From: Leishmania donovani
Lineage: Eukaryota; Euglenozoa; Kinetoplastea; Trypanosomatida; Trypanosomatidae
Assembly (NCBI RefSeq): GCF_000227135.1
Contig: NC_018263.1
Location: forward strand, 425,601 to 489,600
Length of the DNA stretch: 64,000 bases
Direction: 5' to 3'
In this document: positions 29,063 through 40,370 of the stretch, piece by piece
Numbering within the stretch: the first letter of the stretch is position 1
How the letters are laid out: each line of letters starts with the position of its first letter
Notes under the pieces: generated by a model
What the model was told of the DNA's origin: nothing
What the model saw: only the letters and a program-made list of their open reading frames with translations
Databases searched by the model: none
Translations under genes and position numbers: made by a program

Positions 29063-30070
29063 ATGCTGTGCGGCTCGCGAGCGACCTTCGCCCGGACGGC
29101 GGTAGCGTTCTTCAACATGAAGCACTTTCAGACCAAAAAGAAGTACAACCTTACTCCCCAGAACATTTATGAGACGTTCTCCACCGTGCTGTTGCCCCGT
29201 GACCGACTGCTGCGTCAGTCTGTCTCCGGCGGCGGCGGGTCTCGAGTACTGGTGCTGGATGCCCAGCAAAGGGTGAAGGGGGTTTACCTCCCCGTCTTTT
29301 GCATGCCGCACCCTTCCACCATCACGAACGGCAGCAACTCTCTGGGTGTGGCCGTCGCCGACTACACGCGTTCCATTGAGGCAGCGTCGACAATACACAA
29401 AGCAGGCGGCGGCGGCACTGCGTCAACGTTGCCGACGGTGCTAGTGGTACTGTCGCATCCGCAAGGACTGGCCTACGGTACCTTTCGAGCCGATGGTACA
29501 CCAGGTGTTCCAATGAAGAACCTTGCACTCTCGCCAATTCTTGCAAATGCGAGGACACAGCAGGCGTCGACGAACATCGCCTCTACACCCCTCCGGACCT
29601 CTGGCCTGGGCACGGTGATGCCGTTGCTGAACGTTTCCCGCGGTCGTGCTGAAGTCATCCGTGACATCTATAAGGAGCTGAATGAGTGCGAACACGTTGC
29701 AGAGCTAGCGGCCTGCTCTACCTTCGTGTGGGTTCAAAGGGACAACATGTCGTCGATGACCTTCGAAACGGCACAATCCTCCGAGCGATACTGGGAGCGT
29801 GAAAAAAACGACGGTGACGGCGCCGCCGCGCCGCCGCCCGGTGCTATATCGTTTCTGGACCGCCGCTGGGTCTTGCTGATGGACGTTGCCCTTCACCCTG
29901 ATACTGGCTTAGGCCTTTACGCCCGCGATCCCGCCACAGGCGATCGCATCGTGAACGCCACCGGGGTGCAGTCTGCCCTTTGCAGAGGGTTGCTCTTGCT
30001 CGATCACGTTCCCCGCACGGCGGCGGACCCGACAAGAGCAGCCGATAGCGACACGGGTTCAAGTGGGTGA
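29063..30070 (+). CDS. Conserved-looking mitochondrial protein, unknown
   Basis: A 335-residue protein starting at the first ATG of the frame. The N-terminus (MLCGSRATFARTAVAFF) is an amphipathic, Arg-containing likely mitochondrial presequence. It is followed by a basic segment (MKHFQTKKKYNLTPQNIYETF) that recalls mitoribosomal or RNA-processing proteins of kinetoplastids. The middle alternates hydrophobic strands (TVLVVLSHPQGLAYGTF) with Gly/Ala/Thr-rich loops. The C-terminal third has FLDRRWVLLMDVALHPDTG and a polar tail. No catalytic motif or TM segment is recognised. I cannot assign a function. Confidence 0.65.
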   Translation: MLCGSRATFARTAVAFFNMKHFQTKKKYNLTPQNIYETFSTVLLPRDRLLRQSVSGGGGSRVLVLDAQQRVKGVYLPVFCMPHPSTITNGSNSLGVAVADYTRSIEAASTIHKAGGGGTASTLPTVLVVLSHPQGLAYGTFRADGTPGVPMKNLALSPILANARTQQASTNIASTPLRTSGLGTVMPLLNVSRGRAEVIRDIYKELNECEHVAELAACSTFVWVQRDNMSSMTFETAQSSERYWEREKNDGDGAAAPPPGAISFLDRRWVLLMDVALHPDTGLGLYARDPATGDRIVNATGVQSALCRGLLLLDHVPRTAADPTRAADSDTGSSG

Positions 30071-31277
30071 TGCTGGCTGCTCGAGACCACCTCTCCCCTA
30101 CCGCCGCCGCGAAGCACTCTTCGTCGAACATGCCCATACATCGTCGAAATTGGCTTCCTCGCGCAACGCACGAGAACGCGCGCAGCCCGTGCATTCGCTG
30201 CTGCGTGATGTGAGCCGGCGGTTCTCTGTTTTCGCGCGATGACGCTGCACGCAACCAAGAAGAGATCGTCAGTGATTCGAGGTGAATGTCCTTTGTTGGC
30301 ATCGTTGGGCGGACCTCTTCACAGGAACGACCGGGATCTTTGGCGGCTCACAGAAGCGGAGAAACAACAGAAAATGTGCGGGAAGTGTTCACCCCATCAA
30401 AAGGGGCACCAAAGGAGCACATCCGAATACGAGCAACAGAGGCACGAGGACGGTGTGCTTGCGTGTGTGGGGAGGCGCGGTTTACTGTGGAAACATGAGG
30501 CTACCGCGGGTTTGTCGCGCCGAAAGAAAATGCTGCGCACCATATCTGAGAGCGACAGGGGACGGGGGGGGCTCGTGTGCGTGGAGATGGTCCATGCTGT
30601 CAAAAAGCAGAAAGCTAGGTGCCGTTGGGCCTGTGGAGCCTGCCCATGCGAGGGTCGAGTAAGCCGCTCACCTCGACTGCTCGCCTCTCCCTCTCCCCCG
30701 CCCCCAAATCGGTGAAAACCTTCTGTCCACATAAAAAAATGCACAAGGCTTGTTTTCTTTTTGGTGCTCAAGACACTTTCATAACGTTCGGATGGCGCTT
30801 GCTTGAGCCTCTGCATAGCATTCTTTCTTACGGCACCAAGGCGGGTGAGGTATGTGTGCAAGGAGAGACGTCTACGGATCACCGTAGTGATTGGAGAGTG
30901 TGCAAGTAACCTCAAACCCCTTCACGTATCGACTGCGCATCCTTTGCTGCCATGATCGGCACTGACACCTTGCCTTCTCGTTCTGCCTGCAACCCCCTCC
31001 TTCCCTTCTTTCTCTCTGCTCCTTTGGACGACTTGCTCTCGGCTGCTGCACTGCCGTCATGTCTGACCTGAATTCGTTCATCATAGGCAGTGCGAAGGGA
31101 AGTAGTGCCCCCTCTTCCTTTTTTTTCTCCTCGATTATCAACGTCGCTGCATTCGCAGGAAAAAAAAGGCTCGTTGCTCAAGCTATCTTTCGCCGTAGCT
31201 TCTGTAGCTCTCTCTCTCTCTCATTTTATTTTGTTCCCCTCCACCTCCCCTTACTAGCAGACATTCCGCGCCGCAGA
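30071..31277 (+). other. Intergenic spacer
   Basis: A purine-rich first half is followed by pyrimidine-rich sequence at about 31110-31255, ending in CAG at 31258-31260, a likely acceptor 17 bases before the next ATG. No gene supported. Confidence 0.5.
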
Positions 31278-31700
31278 ATGCGTCGTGTCACTTGCCATGC
31301 ATTCGTGCGCTGTGCGCAACCCGCGGCGGCACTCACGCCTGTGCGTACCATTATTGCCGCCAAGGGCATCGTGGAAAACCGTATCACCAAGCACTACACC
31401 AACCGCACTGTCGACGAGTCCAAGGCGGAGCGAGCGGAAAGCATGAAAAAGACGCTCCACCCCAATCCGCGCAACCGCAAGGAGGAGCTTAGCCACCTCA
31501 CCCAGCACTGCAGCTACGAGTACGTGCCGGAGTTTCAGCGGTGGGCGAATGATATGATGGCCGTGTACAGCGATCCGCAGGGGTACGGGCACGATATGGC
31601 GTATCACTACCAGCGCATCTGGAAGGCGAAGAGCTTGACGCGCCGTGGCGTGGAGGATGGCAGCGGCGCCTTCGATGTGTGCCGCGTCCATCCGCATTGA
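31278..31700 (+). CDS. Small mitochondrial-looking protein, unknown
   Basis: A 140-residue protein. The start at 31278 follows a strong polypyrimidine tract and CAG acceptor. An in-frame ATG at 31059 would place the splice signals inside the coding region and is rejected. The N-terminus (MRRVTCHAFVRCAQPAAA) lacks acidic residues and resembles a mitochondrial presequence. The body is charged and helical (NRTVDESKAERAESMKKT), followed by an aromatic part (YEYVPEFQRWANDMMAVY and HDMAYHYQRIW). No membrane segment is present. Size and composition fit a small subunit of a mitochondrial complex, but I do not recognise the family. Confidence 0.65.
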   Translation: MRRVTCHAFVRCAQPAAALTPVRTIIAAKGIVENRITKHYTNRTVDESKAERAESMKKTLHPNPRNRKEELSHLTQHCSYEYVPEFQRWANDMMAVYSDPQGYGHDMAYHYQRIWKAKSLTRRGVEDGSGAFDVCRVHPH

Positions 31701-33133
31701 CAAGGAAAACGTGAGGAACAAAGTCGCTGTGGATCGGCATCACCGCAGGAACATCCGCGCTACATCAGCACCGATGCTCTGCGAGCGATGACGACGGTGA
31801 CTGTTTTGGTCACGCATCCATCATGCGCGGACGGAACTCGTTTTTGTATCATACAGCTTCTCTTCTTGCTGCTTCCGCGCGCTGGTGCACTCCTTGTGTG
31901 ATACATGCCGTGTGCGCATAGGTGTGTGTGTGTGTGTGTGGGTCTACTTGTTTGGTGAGCAGTTCCCCGTAAACTCGCACACGAGCTCACCCTGCTTTTC
32001 CTTTCCTGGTTCTGCCGTCTGTTGTAGTCCATTTAGTTTCTCGCAGTAGGTAGGCTTTCCGTTATTAGTCCTTTGAGTGTTTTTTTTTTTCAAGATTGAC
32101 CTTGCTCTTCATATAGCCTCTACTGTCCTTTCCCCTCGACAATCCCTGCTCCGTTGCGAGCCCGCCGGCTGCCCTCCCCCCCCCCGCTCTTTGCTCGTGC
32201 GCGTGCCAACGCTTTCTTTATTTTCGTTTCCCCCGCGAGTCGGGAAGGGGTGCAACGGCTTGGGGCCGACTACCTCCGTTTGAGCAGGTAGGAAGAATCT
32301 GCAGGCGTGTACGCCGATGTGCACGCATGTACGTGGCTTGGGTCGCAAGCCAACGGATAAAGATTCCAAGCGCCATGCCGAAAGGACGAAAAGAAAAGGA
32401 GAGGATGAATAGTGGCATGGCACGGTGACCGGATACAGCGGGCAAGCTACTTTGCCGTCTCTCATGAGCCTGCTATGATGGTGACGCTCTGATGCTGAAA
32501 AAAGAATCTCGAGTTCGCTAAGTCGAACCAAACAGTAACTGTGAAGTCACCCAGAAACACAGGCACATACACACAAGGACGGCGACAAGATCGCACTTGA
32601 CCAGGTAACCGAGCAAGCTTGTCACGCACCGAGTCCTGCTGACTTCTCACATGAGCTGGGCCAGGGGCATGCTCTCCACGTTGTCGCCGTATTTTCTCCC
32701 GTTGCTTCATCTCCCTCATGCACTGCTGCTGCTCCCTACCTCTGACTCTGATAGACGGAGCACCTTTCTGTACAAGAGCGAAAGTGCTTCGGGCAGAAAT
32801 ACACCGCTGTGAGCGCTTAAAGACCGCGCGCACCTCGCTCACGTGCGTTCGACGCCGGCATCACCCCTTCTACACACTCCGAATAGAACGGCATCGAACT
32901 GACGCAAGACAAGCGAGGTTACAGTTTCAAGAAATTAAACTAAAACCAAAACGAACAAAAAAGGAGTGGTACACTGCACGTACGTCCTGACAGTTGGCGT
33001 GCGCATTCTCGCGTGCACACGGCCACTCTCAGAGACGCGTTCGCCCCGTCCATACTCGCCCGCTGCAAACCCAGAACGCTGACAGGGAACGACCCGTCAC
33101 TAAAACGTGGATTGTAGCTGCTGACTCTTTCCG
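31701..33133 (+). other. 1.4 kb intergenic spacer
   Basis: Contains (TG)n at 31922-31940, a T11 run near 32080 and a C10 run near 32176-32185. No gene supported. Confidence 0.5.
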
Positions 33134-35014
33134 ATGGACGTGCTGGGAGCGTTTAGTCGGTGGCCGCGCCCGTTGCAGTCGAGGTGGCTACTGCTGCTGT
33201 TGCTGCTGTATCGCGTGACTCTCTGTCTGACGTTGCAGACGGCGGAGTCGCCCGATGAATGGTGGCAGAGTGAGGAGGTCGCATACAAAATGGTGTTTGG
33301 CCGTGGGCAGCTCACGTGGGAGTGGGACGAGGCCATTCGCTCCTATGTCTTTCCGGCAATTTTCGCAGCTCCGCTGCTCGTGCTCAAGTGCACAGGGACG
33401 GACACCGCGTTGACAGTGTGGGCCTCCAGTCGGTGTGTGCAGGCTTTCATCTTCTTTGCGCATGACTGCACCATGCTCGCCCTCGCACAGCGCCTCGACG
33501 ACCTTCGGCGCTGCCTGAACTCGAGGAGGTCAGGCCGCCACGCGTTCTCCGCCCCTCTCTCCTCCACCGTCAGTGAATCCACCGGTGCGAAATGCCGCAC
33601 ACCGACCATTGCGTCAACAACGCTGGCCATGGTGGTGGTGGAGTGGTTCCTCATCAACACAGGAGTGCGCAGCTACTCCAACGTGCCGGAGTCTCTCTTC
33701 TTCCTGCTGTCTCTCTACCAGACAAGCTACCCGTTGTTTCTGCTTTGGGCCGGTGTGGCGTGCGCAATGCGCGTAACGGCGGCGTTTGCGGCGCTGCCGG
33801 TTTTTATCGTGCACGCATGGCGCTTATGTGGCGAGATGGGCGTCGCGCGTTGTCTTCTTATTGCTTTCACCACAGTCGGCATGGTGGTCGGCATCAGTGC
33901 CGGGGTCTGCTTCGTCGACTATATTTTTTACCATCGTCTCGTCTTCACCCCGTATAACTTTCTGAAGTTTAACTATTTGCTGGGTGTGAGCAAATACTAT
34001 GGGGTTCATGCGCCGTATTGGTACTTCGTCACGCTGCCGGCCATGGCCGCCCCATTCGTCTTTTTTCTTGTGTGGATGCCTGTGTGCTGGTGCTGGATGC
34101 AGGAGGCGGAGAAGCACCACATGAGCGGCTCGGCACCGCATGCGCAGAGCACGCTATTTTCCGGCTCTTCTTCGCGGACACTGCGGCAAGAAATAAAGCG
34201 GTGGGCTTTTGTAGGTGCGCCGACACTGATGATTTACAGCAGTCTTGAGCATAAGGAGATGCGGTTCGTCTACTTTCTGCTCCCGCTGCTCCTCCTGATA
34301 TCCAGTGTGGTCGTCGTCTTCCTCTGCACCAGTTCTCTGTCGGCGCTGAAGCAATCGAGTAGAGTGCGACGACGGTCTTGGTGCCTTGCCGTGCCGTCTG
34401 CTGACATGGTGCGGCGCCTCTTCACGCTCTCCTGGGCTGCGAGTGCGGTCTTCACGATTGCGCTCCTGTACGGCTACCGCCGCGGCGCCCCGACGCTGTT
34501 CCGCGAAATTCGTGGCGCCGACCGACACTTTGGTCACCTGGAAACGCTCGCGCACTGCTACAGGACGCCTGGATTTGCGCAGCTGCACGGCAAGGTAGAT
34601 CGACTAGAGTGGGTAGACTGCCGGATGAGGTTAGATGCCGTCTCGGGGGTACCAGTGGTGACGCAGGACCGCCTATTTACGGAGCAGCCGAAAGCCTACG
34701 CGTTGTGGCGCTACCTACGCGTCGCTTCGAGGCTTGACGTCGAGGACGGGGGTAAGGAGAGTGTTGGCAAGCTGTCGAAGGATGCGTGGTGGCGAGAGAT
34801 GCTCCGCGTAATGCCGAAAGGCGAAGCCCCTGCTTTGCCAGACGCCATCATCCTCTTCCAGAATACGGCCATCTTGCTCGAGGCGGATCTTTTGCGACCA
34901 ATGGGCTACCGCCGACTTGTGGTCGTGTTTCACTCACTGCACAGCTTCGAAGAGCACGAGGACCGCTATCTCGAGTTGTGGTCCCGGGAAACAGCGCAGA
35001 AAAGCGAATCGTGA
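33134..35014 (+). CDS. GPI10: GPI mannosyltransferase III (PIG-B/GPI10 family)
   Basis: Adds the third mannose (alpha-1,2) to the GPI anchor precursor in the ER membrane, using dolichol-phosphate-mannose. The 626-residue protein is polytopic, with hydrophobic segments throughout (for example residues 18-34, around 245-275, 295-320 and 380-400). Family GT22 signatures are the luminal motif SPDEWWQSEE at 39-48 (canonical HPDE), the LTWEW motif at 60-64 and EHKEMRF at 372-378, characteristic of PIG-B and ALG9-type enzymes. The acidic pair D41/E42 is the expected catalytic site. GPI10 is preferred over SMP3 or ALG9 because of the LTWEW and HKEMRF combination; ALG9 or ALG12 is the main alternative. 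A Ser-rich insert at about 128-155 is unusual. Confidence 0.82.
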   Translation: MDVLGAFSRWPRPLQSRWLLLLLLLYRVTLCLTLQTAESPDEWWQSEEVAYKMVFGRGQLTWEWDEAIRSYVFPAIFAAPLLVLKCTGTDTALTVWASSRCVQAFIFFAHDCTMLALAQRLDDLRRCLNSRRSGRHAFSAPLSSTVSESTGAKCRTPTIASTTLAMVVVEWFLINTGVRSYSNVPESLFFLLSLYQTSYPLFLLWAGVACAMRVTAAFAALPVFIVHAWRLCGEMGVARCLLIAFTTVGMVVGISAGVCFVDYIFYHRLVFTPYNFLKFNYLLGVSKYYGVHAPYWYFVTLPAMAAPFVFFLVWMPVCWCWMQEAEKHHMSGSAPHAQSTLFSGSSSRTLRQEIKRWAFVGAPTLMIYSSLEHKEMRFVYFLLPLLLLISSVVVVFLCTSSLSALKQSSRVRRRSWCLAVPSADMVRRLFTLSWAASAVFTIALLYGYRRGAPTLFREIRGADRHFGHLETLAHCYRTPGFAQLHGKVDRLEWVDCRMRLDAVSGVPVVTQDRLFTEQPKAYALWRYLRVASRLDVEDGGKESVGKLSKDAWWREMLRVMPKGEAPALPDAIILFQNTAILLEADLLRPMGYRRLVVVFHSLHSFEEHEDRYLELWSRETAQKSES

Positions 35015-35748
35015 GATGGTGCGCAGAGGCGCTTCGACGTTGGCAAGCGAGCAGCCCTTCTGATATCGTCTTTATCATTATTACTTTGCTATGTTTTTTT
35101 TTTGTAAGGCCGCTCATACGCTTCGTTTACTGCTGATCCCTTCCGCCTATGGTAATCGTTTCTGTAACGCCTCTCGCTCTTTCCTTTCTTCTCTTTTCTT
35201 GCTGTATTTTTTTTTTCCGGTTCGGGTACATTTTTGCTTTATCGGACGAGAGAGACAACAACCGCAAAAAAAAAACACTAAAACTCAGCATCACCAGCGA
35301 AGCGAAAACAAAAATAAAAAGGGGCGGCTGTTGAGGATGGAAAAGACAGCAGACGGAGTGCGAGAAGCAACTCGCGTTAGAGACTGTTGTGAGTTATTTT
35401 TTTGCTGTCACGAGTGGGTAAGACGGAGTACGCTGCTTAGGCGGTGCGCTGCTGTACAGCAGCAGCGCGCTGAGCCTTTTCTGTGCATCGCCACTACCTT
35501 CTTAACGACCCGACCTTACCCCACCTCCTCGAAAGTTCTGGAGTGCGTGCAGATCTTTCCGGCGTGGTGTGCACACATGCGCGTCTGTCTTGTTTCTGCG
35601 CTGTGTGAGTCCCGCTTCCCATGACGCATACCTCTGCTGCGGCCGGCTGCTCCCCTCCCTCCGCCCTCTTTGCAGACGTCCCTGCGTAGGAAGTGTACTT
35701 GCTTCCCTTTCTCGGTTCTTGGTGCCTAGGGCGGGCGAGCGTAGAGCC
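35015..35748 (+). other. Intergenic spacer
   Basis: Homopolymer-rich (T10 near 35094-35103, T9 near 35207-35216, A9 near 35267-35275), with a pyrimidine tract at about 35645-35720 before the next ATG. No gene supported. Confidence 0.5.
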
Positions 35749-36513
35749 ATGGCGACCTCGTCACCTCGCACCGCGATATCCTCGTCATCGGCGATGAAAC
35801 AGTATCTGCAGCAAGCAGCGGAGGACGATGTCGTCTGTGCATTTGGCCCCGACTACTTCCACGGCGCGCGCGCCGGTGCCTGCGTCGGCTCCCTGTTCTC
35901 TGCGACCCTCTGCTGGTACACGTTTCGGCTGTTAAAGGAGGACCAGCGGGAGGCCGACTTCCTCGCCGGTCTCAGGCAGGGCCAGCGCAACCGTCACTTC
36001 TCTACTTGGACTCTTCTGCGCGGCTTGCGCACTCAACCGATGCTCACCACGGGGTGCATTGCGCTCGCCACCACGTCTGCGATGAAGTGCATCAAGTGCT
36101 ACCTGGCAAACCAGCGCTGCCGCGAGTTTTTCATTGACGACGTGCAGTTTGATATGATCAGCGAACTGAGTGAAACGGACTCATACGCGGCGGCTTTTCT
36201 GTCGACAGTTTTTCATAATGCAACCGGCTGCGGCGCAGGCGCACACGATGCATTCACCACGCTCAGAGAGGATCGCAGTGAAGGCCAACCCACTCAGTCG
36301 CCTGCCCCTAGGGCGTCTGCATCGACATCGACGGTGAATGACCTACTTCACGCCCACATTAGTAAGCTAGACAGCGAAAAGGTCGCTCTTATTCACCGCG
36401 CGCCAACGTACTACGACGGGGTTGCCGTTGCGTTCCTCGGCTCCGTTTTGGACTGCTACCTGCCGCAAAAGCCGGTGCAGAGGTACTATAGCATGCGTGC
36501 CGGTACTTGGTAG
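35749..36513 (+). CDS. Membrane protein with two predicted TM segments, unknown
   Basis: A 254-residue protein starting at an ATG in good context (GCCATGG). A Ser/Thr-rich N-terminus is followed by a first hydrophobic segment (about residues 41-60, RAGACVGSLFSATLCWYTF) and a second (about 101-120, MLTTGCIALATTSAMKCI). The loop between them is charged (KEDQREADFLAGLRQGQRN). The C-terminal half is soluble, with a disordered stretch (about 165-190) and a conserved-looking end (YDGVAVAFLGSVLDCYLPQK). It is notably Cys-rich around the second TM. Position of the TMs and the lack of a signal peptide would fit a mitochondrial or peroxisomal membrane protein, but no family is recognised. Confidence 0.65.
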   Translation: MATSSPRTAISSSSAMKQYLQQAAEDDVVCAFGPDYFHGARAGACVGSLFSATLCWYTFRLLKEDQREADFLAGLRQGQRNRHFSTWTLLRGLRTQPMLTTGCIALATTSAMKCIKCYLANQRCREFFIDDVQFDMISELSETDSYAAAFLSTVFHNATGCGAGAHDAFTTLREDRSEGQPTQSPAPRASASTSTVNDLLHAHISKLDSEKVALIHRAPTYYDGVAVAFLGSVLDCYLPQKPVQRYYSMRAGTW

Positions 36514-37069
36514 GATTATCTTGTACAGGTCTGTTTATCCTAGTAGCTTTTTGTTTTGGTAGTGCCGTTTGATTGCTGCACTGCTTATTGTAGGGTGTGT
36601 GCTTTACACTTTCCTGTTGAAGGCTTTTCAGAGCTCTGCGGCAGTGCGGACAAAAGAGGTGGAAGAAGAAGAGCAGTGGCGTGTTTGGAATGCTCACTTC
36701 GGAGCTGAAGCAAGGTGTAGCAACTCGCGGCTTTCTCATCCATTGCGGCTGTAGCGGTGCACCCGCGACGCACCTTTTTCCAACTGTGGACACCTCAACC
36801 TCTCTAGCTCTCCCCCTTTGCGTGCACCGTCTTCCTCGCTGTTGTCTCTACACCCTGCAACAAGTGCAACCCACCGCACCACTGTTCGTGCAGCGGACGG
36901 TAACGTACCTGCTCCTGGAACGCTGTATTGGAACTAGGCATCTACGTGCATGGGTCGCGAATAACAGGCACCCAACTGCAACCATTGACTCTGCTCCAGC
37001 TGTCTGTAAGAAGGAACGCAGGCTAACGCCGACACACATACATAAATACATATATATATATATACGCAG
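36514..37069 (+). other. Intergenic spacer
   Basis: An (AT)n tract at 37049-37064 ends only 6 bases before the next ATG. No gene supported. Confidence 0.5.
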
Positions 37070-38560
37070 ATGGAGTCCTCGACAGATCGCGCAACCACGA
37101 GGCCGTTGGGGGCCGAAACAGCGGCACATGCAACACGCGAGACAAATGACGTTGACAGCGAAGACGGCATGCTCGGCTCCCCTTTGCAACTTGACAGCTC
37201 CACCATGGGCACTGCAGAGCTCAACTCAGCCTTGGAGTCTCTCTCGTCGGCGACAGTTCCGAACACGGCTAGCTGCATCCAGAATAACCTCTCTCTGGCA
37301 CAAAACTTTCTCGCAGACAAGGGTGACACTACCACCAAGTCATGGAGTGCAGATTATGACGATGCAGCGGCTCCACTCTGGCAGAGATATACAACCCAAG
37401 GCGAGCGGCAGCACTTCTCCGTCTCTAGCGTAACCGGCAAGCATGGCAGCAGCGTTCGAGGCGCCGAAAATGTCAAGGTGTGCGTCAAGGCGCCGGCCGG
37501 AGGTCAGGAAACGTTGCTTCCCGGAGGTGTTCCACCGACGACCGCCAGCTTTGCCACGAAGTGCGATACATCGCACGTGGCGGCTCCGACGCGCGAGTTC
37601 TCTGCCACGTGGAGCCCTCAAGGTCTGCTTGGCGGAACACCTGAAACATTGGACGCGCGGCCCGCCGTGGACGACGCCAGTTCCATGGTCGCCGTGGTGC
37701 TGGGCGAGGAGGTACCCGATGACTTGCCGCGCGCCCCATCAGCGTACACGGAGCCGCGCAGTTGCCCCTCCACGCCTTTGGTGAACACAATTCATCTCAA
37801 CCTGCAGTATACAAGAGTGACGTCGTTTATGTCTATCTCGTCCCCCTTTTCTGCCTCCGTGCAGAGTATATCGTTCCTGCGCACGTCTGTCCAGCACTTG
37901 ATGAGCAACTCGCAGCACTTCTACGCGTCCTCGTCGTCCTGCGCCGCGGCCAACGAGGTACCACTGTTCGGCGAGGTCGGTGCAGCGGAGCCCCGACCCC
38001 TCTGCGCGTCGCTCCCGGAGACTGGATCGGTGGCGGCGCAGAGTGCCTTGGAGCCGGCCAAACTGAGAGCAGTGACCTTTGCGCACTCCTCAGTGGAGGC
38101 GAGGGACTCGTCAGAGGGAATCCCCCTCATCGACCCGTCAGCCATGTCGGCGGCAGACAACGCCAGCACGGCGCAAGAGGCCTCACCGCACAACCCAGGT
38201 GCACCTACTCTCCCGTGCACTCCAGTGGCGCGCCGCGCCGTGAACACTTCGGTCGAGAGGTGTCTCGTAGAGGAAGAGCAAGAGCGTACGGAGCTCGTGG
38301 AAGACCAAGCTTCCGGCTTTGAGACGATTCTGGCACATGAAGTTTCGGCCTACCTCGCTATGAGTCGCCAGCAGCGCATGATAGCTCGGCAGCGCAGTGA
38401 ATGCGCCGGCGTCACCGAGCAGCGAAAGTCTGTGGAGGAGGAGGCGAGCCAGCTCCACGACTCGATGCGGGCGCGCATGAGGATGGCAGAGGATGAACAC
38501 GAGAACTTTATGAGCAACTACCGACCGATACAGCAAGTACAGCTGCACAGCGCCGGTTAG
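37070..38560 (+). CDS. Disordered Ser/Ala-rich protein with C-terminal coiled coil
   Basis: A 496-residue protein. Most of it (1 to about 370) is low-complexity, rich in Ser, Thr, Ala and Pro, with no domain recognised. A central segment (about 240-295, TRVTSFMSISSPFSASVQSI and following) has regularly spaced Ser and hydrophobic residues. The C-terminal 90 residues are strongly helical and charged (VEEEQERTELVEDQ, SRQQRMIARQRSECAG, EQRKSVEEEASQLHDSMRAR), likely a coiled coil. This composition is typical of trypanosomatid cytoskeletal or basal-body-associated proteins, but that is only a guess. The ATG is the first of the frame. Confidence 0.65.
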   Translation: MESSTDRATTRPLGAETAAHATRETNDVDSEDGMLGSPLQLDSSTMGTAELNSALESLSSATVPNTASCIQNNLSLAQNFLADKGDTTTKSWSADYDDAAAPLWQRYTTQGERQHFSVSSVTGKHGSSVRGAENVKVCVKAPAGGQETLLPGGVPPTTASFATKCDTSHVAAPTREFSATWSPQGLLGGTPETLDARPAVDDASSMVAVVLGEEVPDDLPRAPSAYTEPRSCPSTPLVNTIHLNLQYTRVTSFMSISSPFSASVQSISFLRTSVQHLMSNSQHFYASSSSCAAANEVPLFGEVGAAEPRPLCASLPETGSVAAQSALEPAKLRAVTFAHSSVEARDSSEGIPLIDPSAMSAADNASTAQEASPHNPGAPTLPCTPVARRAVNTSVERCLVEEEQERTELVEDQASGFETILAHEVSAYLAMSRQQRMIARQRSECAGVTEQRKSVEEEASQLHDSMRARMRMAEDEHENFMSNYRPIQQVQLHSAG

Positions 38561-39041
38561 AGGAGCGCCACGGTGGCCACCGGTGCTGTCGCTGGGGAGT
38601 CAAGCTGCAATGAACGGTGCCACGCGGAGCATTCCTTGCGCTGCCCAGCATCTTTTCCCCTTGATTCCATCGATGGCTTACAGTCCGCCAATGCCCCGCC
38701 ACGGCCGTGTTTCCTGAACGCCTGCCCTGTAGCTCCCTCGGGAGCGCCAAAAGGGACCGGCCGCCTGGTGGCATCGGAGATGCGGCCTCACCTCCAGCTA
38801 AACCGACATCCGTTTCGAGCAGCAGATGCGCTGACCAACCGACATCCATACAGCCCTGCGTAACGTTCACAGCTGGGTCCGTATACACATCTTTTTTCTT
38901 CTCTTCGCTTTTCCCTTTCCGCCAAAGGCGAGGCAGCAGTGCGACTTGGAACTCTTCGAGGCACCTTAACGAGTCTCCGCTGGAACTACAGCTGCCTTTC
39001 TGCTTTTTTTTTGTATTTTTCCTGTTGCCGTTTTTCTGAGC
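38561..39041 (+). other. 3' spacer before repeat S copy 2
   Basis: No gene seen; T/C-rich at 38889-38925 and 38998-39036. Confidence 0.5.
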
Positions 39042-39437
39042 TCTGATAGCCAGTTGAGGGAGGGGGAGAGGCGCCGCGTCGCGGCACCAGGACCCAGCCA
39101 CCCACGCACAGTGTGTGTGGGGACGCCAAGCACCTACGGCGTCAGGTGGGGGTGGGCCATCAGAGCGATTTGCCGCTGCCGGCGTCGGCGGGGAGACACG
39201 CCTGTGCCACCCGTATGACGCGGCAGAGCGTCCGTGCAGCTCGAACGCACCTCACACCCGGCTCTCGGTCTCCACTGGTGGTGGTGGTGGGAGGGGGTGG
39301 GGGGCCTCTGCGCCACTCCGGGGGAGCGGAGTTGGTGAGAAGAGTTTGGGGCACAGGCCGTGCTCGGGTGACTGAGTCGGCGCCTTGCGGCAACGCGTGC
39401 CTGCCGCTGCTTCGCACCGGGCTGATGGGAGCCTCTG
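39042..39437 (+). repeat. Dispersed repeat family S, copy 2 (SIDER-like)
   Basis: A near-identical copy of 24617-25018 and 58276-58670 in the same orientation. It shares the preceding bases TTTCTGAGC with copy 1 but not with copy 3, so the element may begin slightly upstream in these two. Confidence 0.85.
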
Positions 39438-40370
39438 ACCGACCGGGGTAGACTGGCGTTGAGTGGATGCTGTATGGCGAAATGTGTGCACTGAAAGAGA
39501 GAAAGCAAATGCACTCGGCTTCAGTGTTATGCGGTTTTGCGTTCCGCAGTTATGACGACTCCCGTGGACGCACCTGTGTTGTCTGTTACTCTGGTTTGCC
39601 TCATCGCTCACGCCTCTGCTCACTTATATTAGCGGCTGTGTTACGGAGCGCCCCAAAACGGGCCGATTCATCGATGTCCTGACCTTTTTTCCTCCCTTGT
39701 GTTGTTGTACAGCTGCCCGAGAAGCTATCGCGAAGTGCAGGTCGCCTTGAACCGCGCGTCAGCAGAACCATGGGTGTTTGGCACTTGCATGCCTGCCGCA
39801 TCTCTCGCCTCGGTAAAGCTCTAACAGGGAGGCGACTTCGCTCTACACGTTGCTTGACATGCAGTGCTGCTAGGCGCCGAAGGCGGGAACACTGTGCGCG
39901 TTGCTTGCCATGCGGTTTTGGTGTGCGGATACTGCGGAAGTCGTGTACGCCGTGCGCCTTCTCGCTTTCTGGCTTCTGGATACGACTCCGGCTGAGCGCG
40001 TTCTGTGCCCCGCCCCAGCGTCGCCGAAGACGAATTGTGTCTCTCTTGCTCGTTCTTCTGTCGCCCGTGTCGCCACTGCCACGTGATTTGCGGTTGCTCC
40101 TCCTTCTACATCTTTGACTCTCTCCTTCCCTGCCCATTCTGAAACACAAACACATGCACGCATGCTCACCACACGGATGTTGGCATGACCAGCTCGTGGC
40201 CCGGACTATGGTCTCCATTTTTTATCAAAGCCAACTAACGTTTCGCGCCTCATCTGCGCGGCTCCGCTGCTGCGTCACGCTGCCGTGGCGCACCCCTTCC
40301 TCTGCCGAAGGTGCTCGCGCCGTTTCGCGTCTGTGCTGATGCGCAAGGCATTGCCGGACAAAGGAGTATC
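39438..40370 (+). other. Spacer upstream of the PP2C-like gene
   Basis: No gene supported. CT-rich around 40090-40140, a candidate trans-splicing region. Confidence 0.5.

Noticed and set aside
31059..31277. Upstream ATG extending the 140-residue protein
   Set aside because: Would include the polypyrimidine tract and splice acceptor in the coding region.
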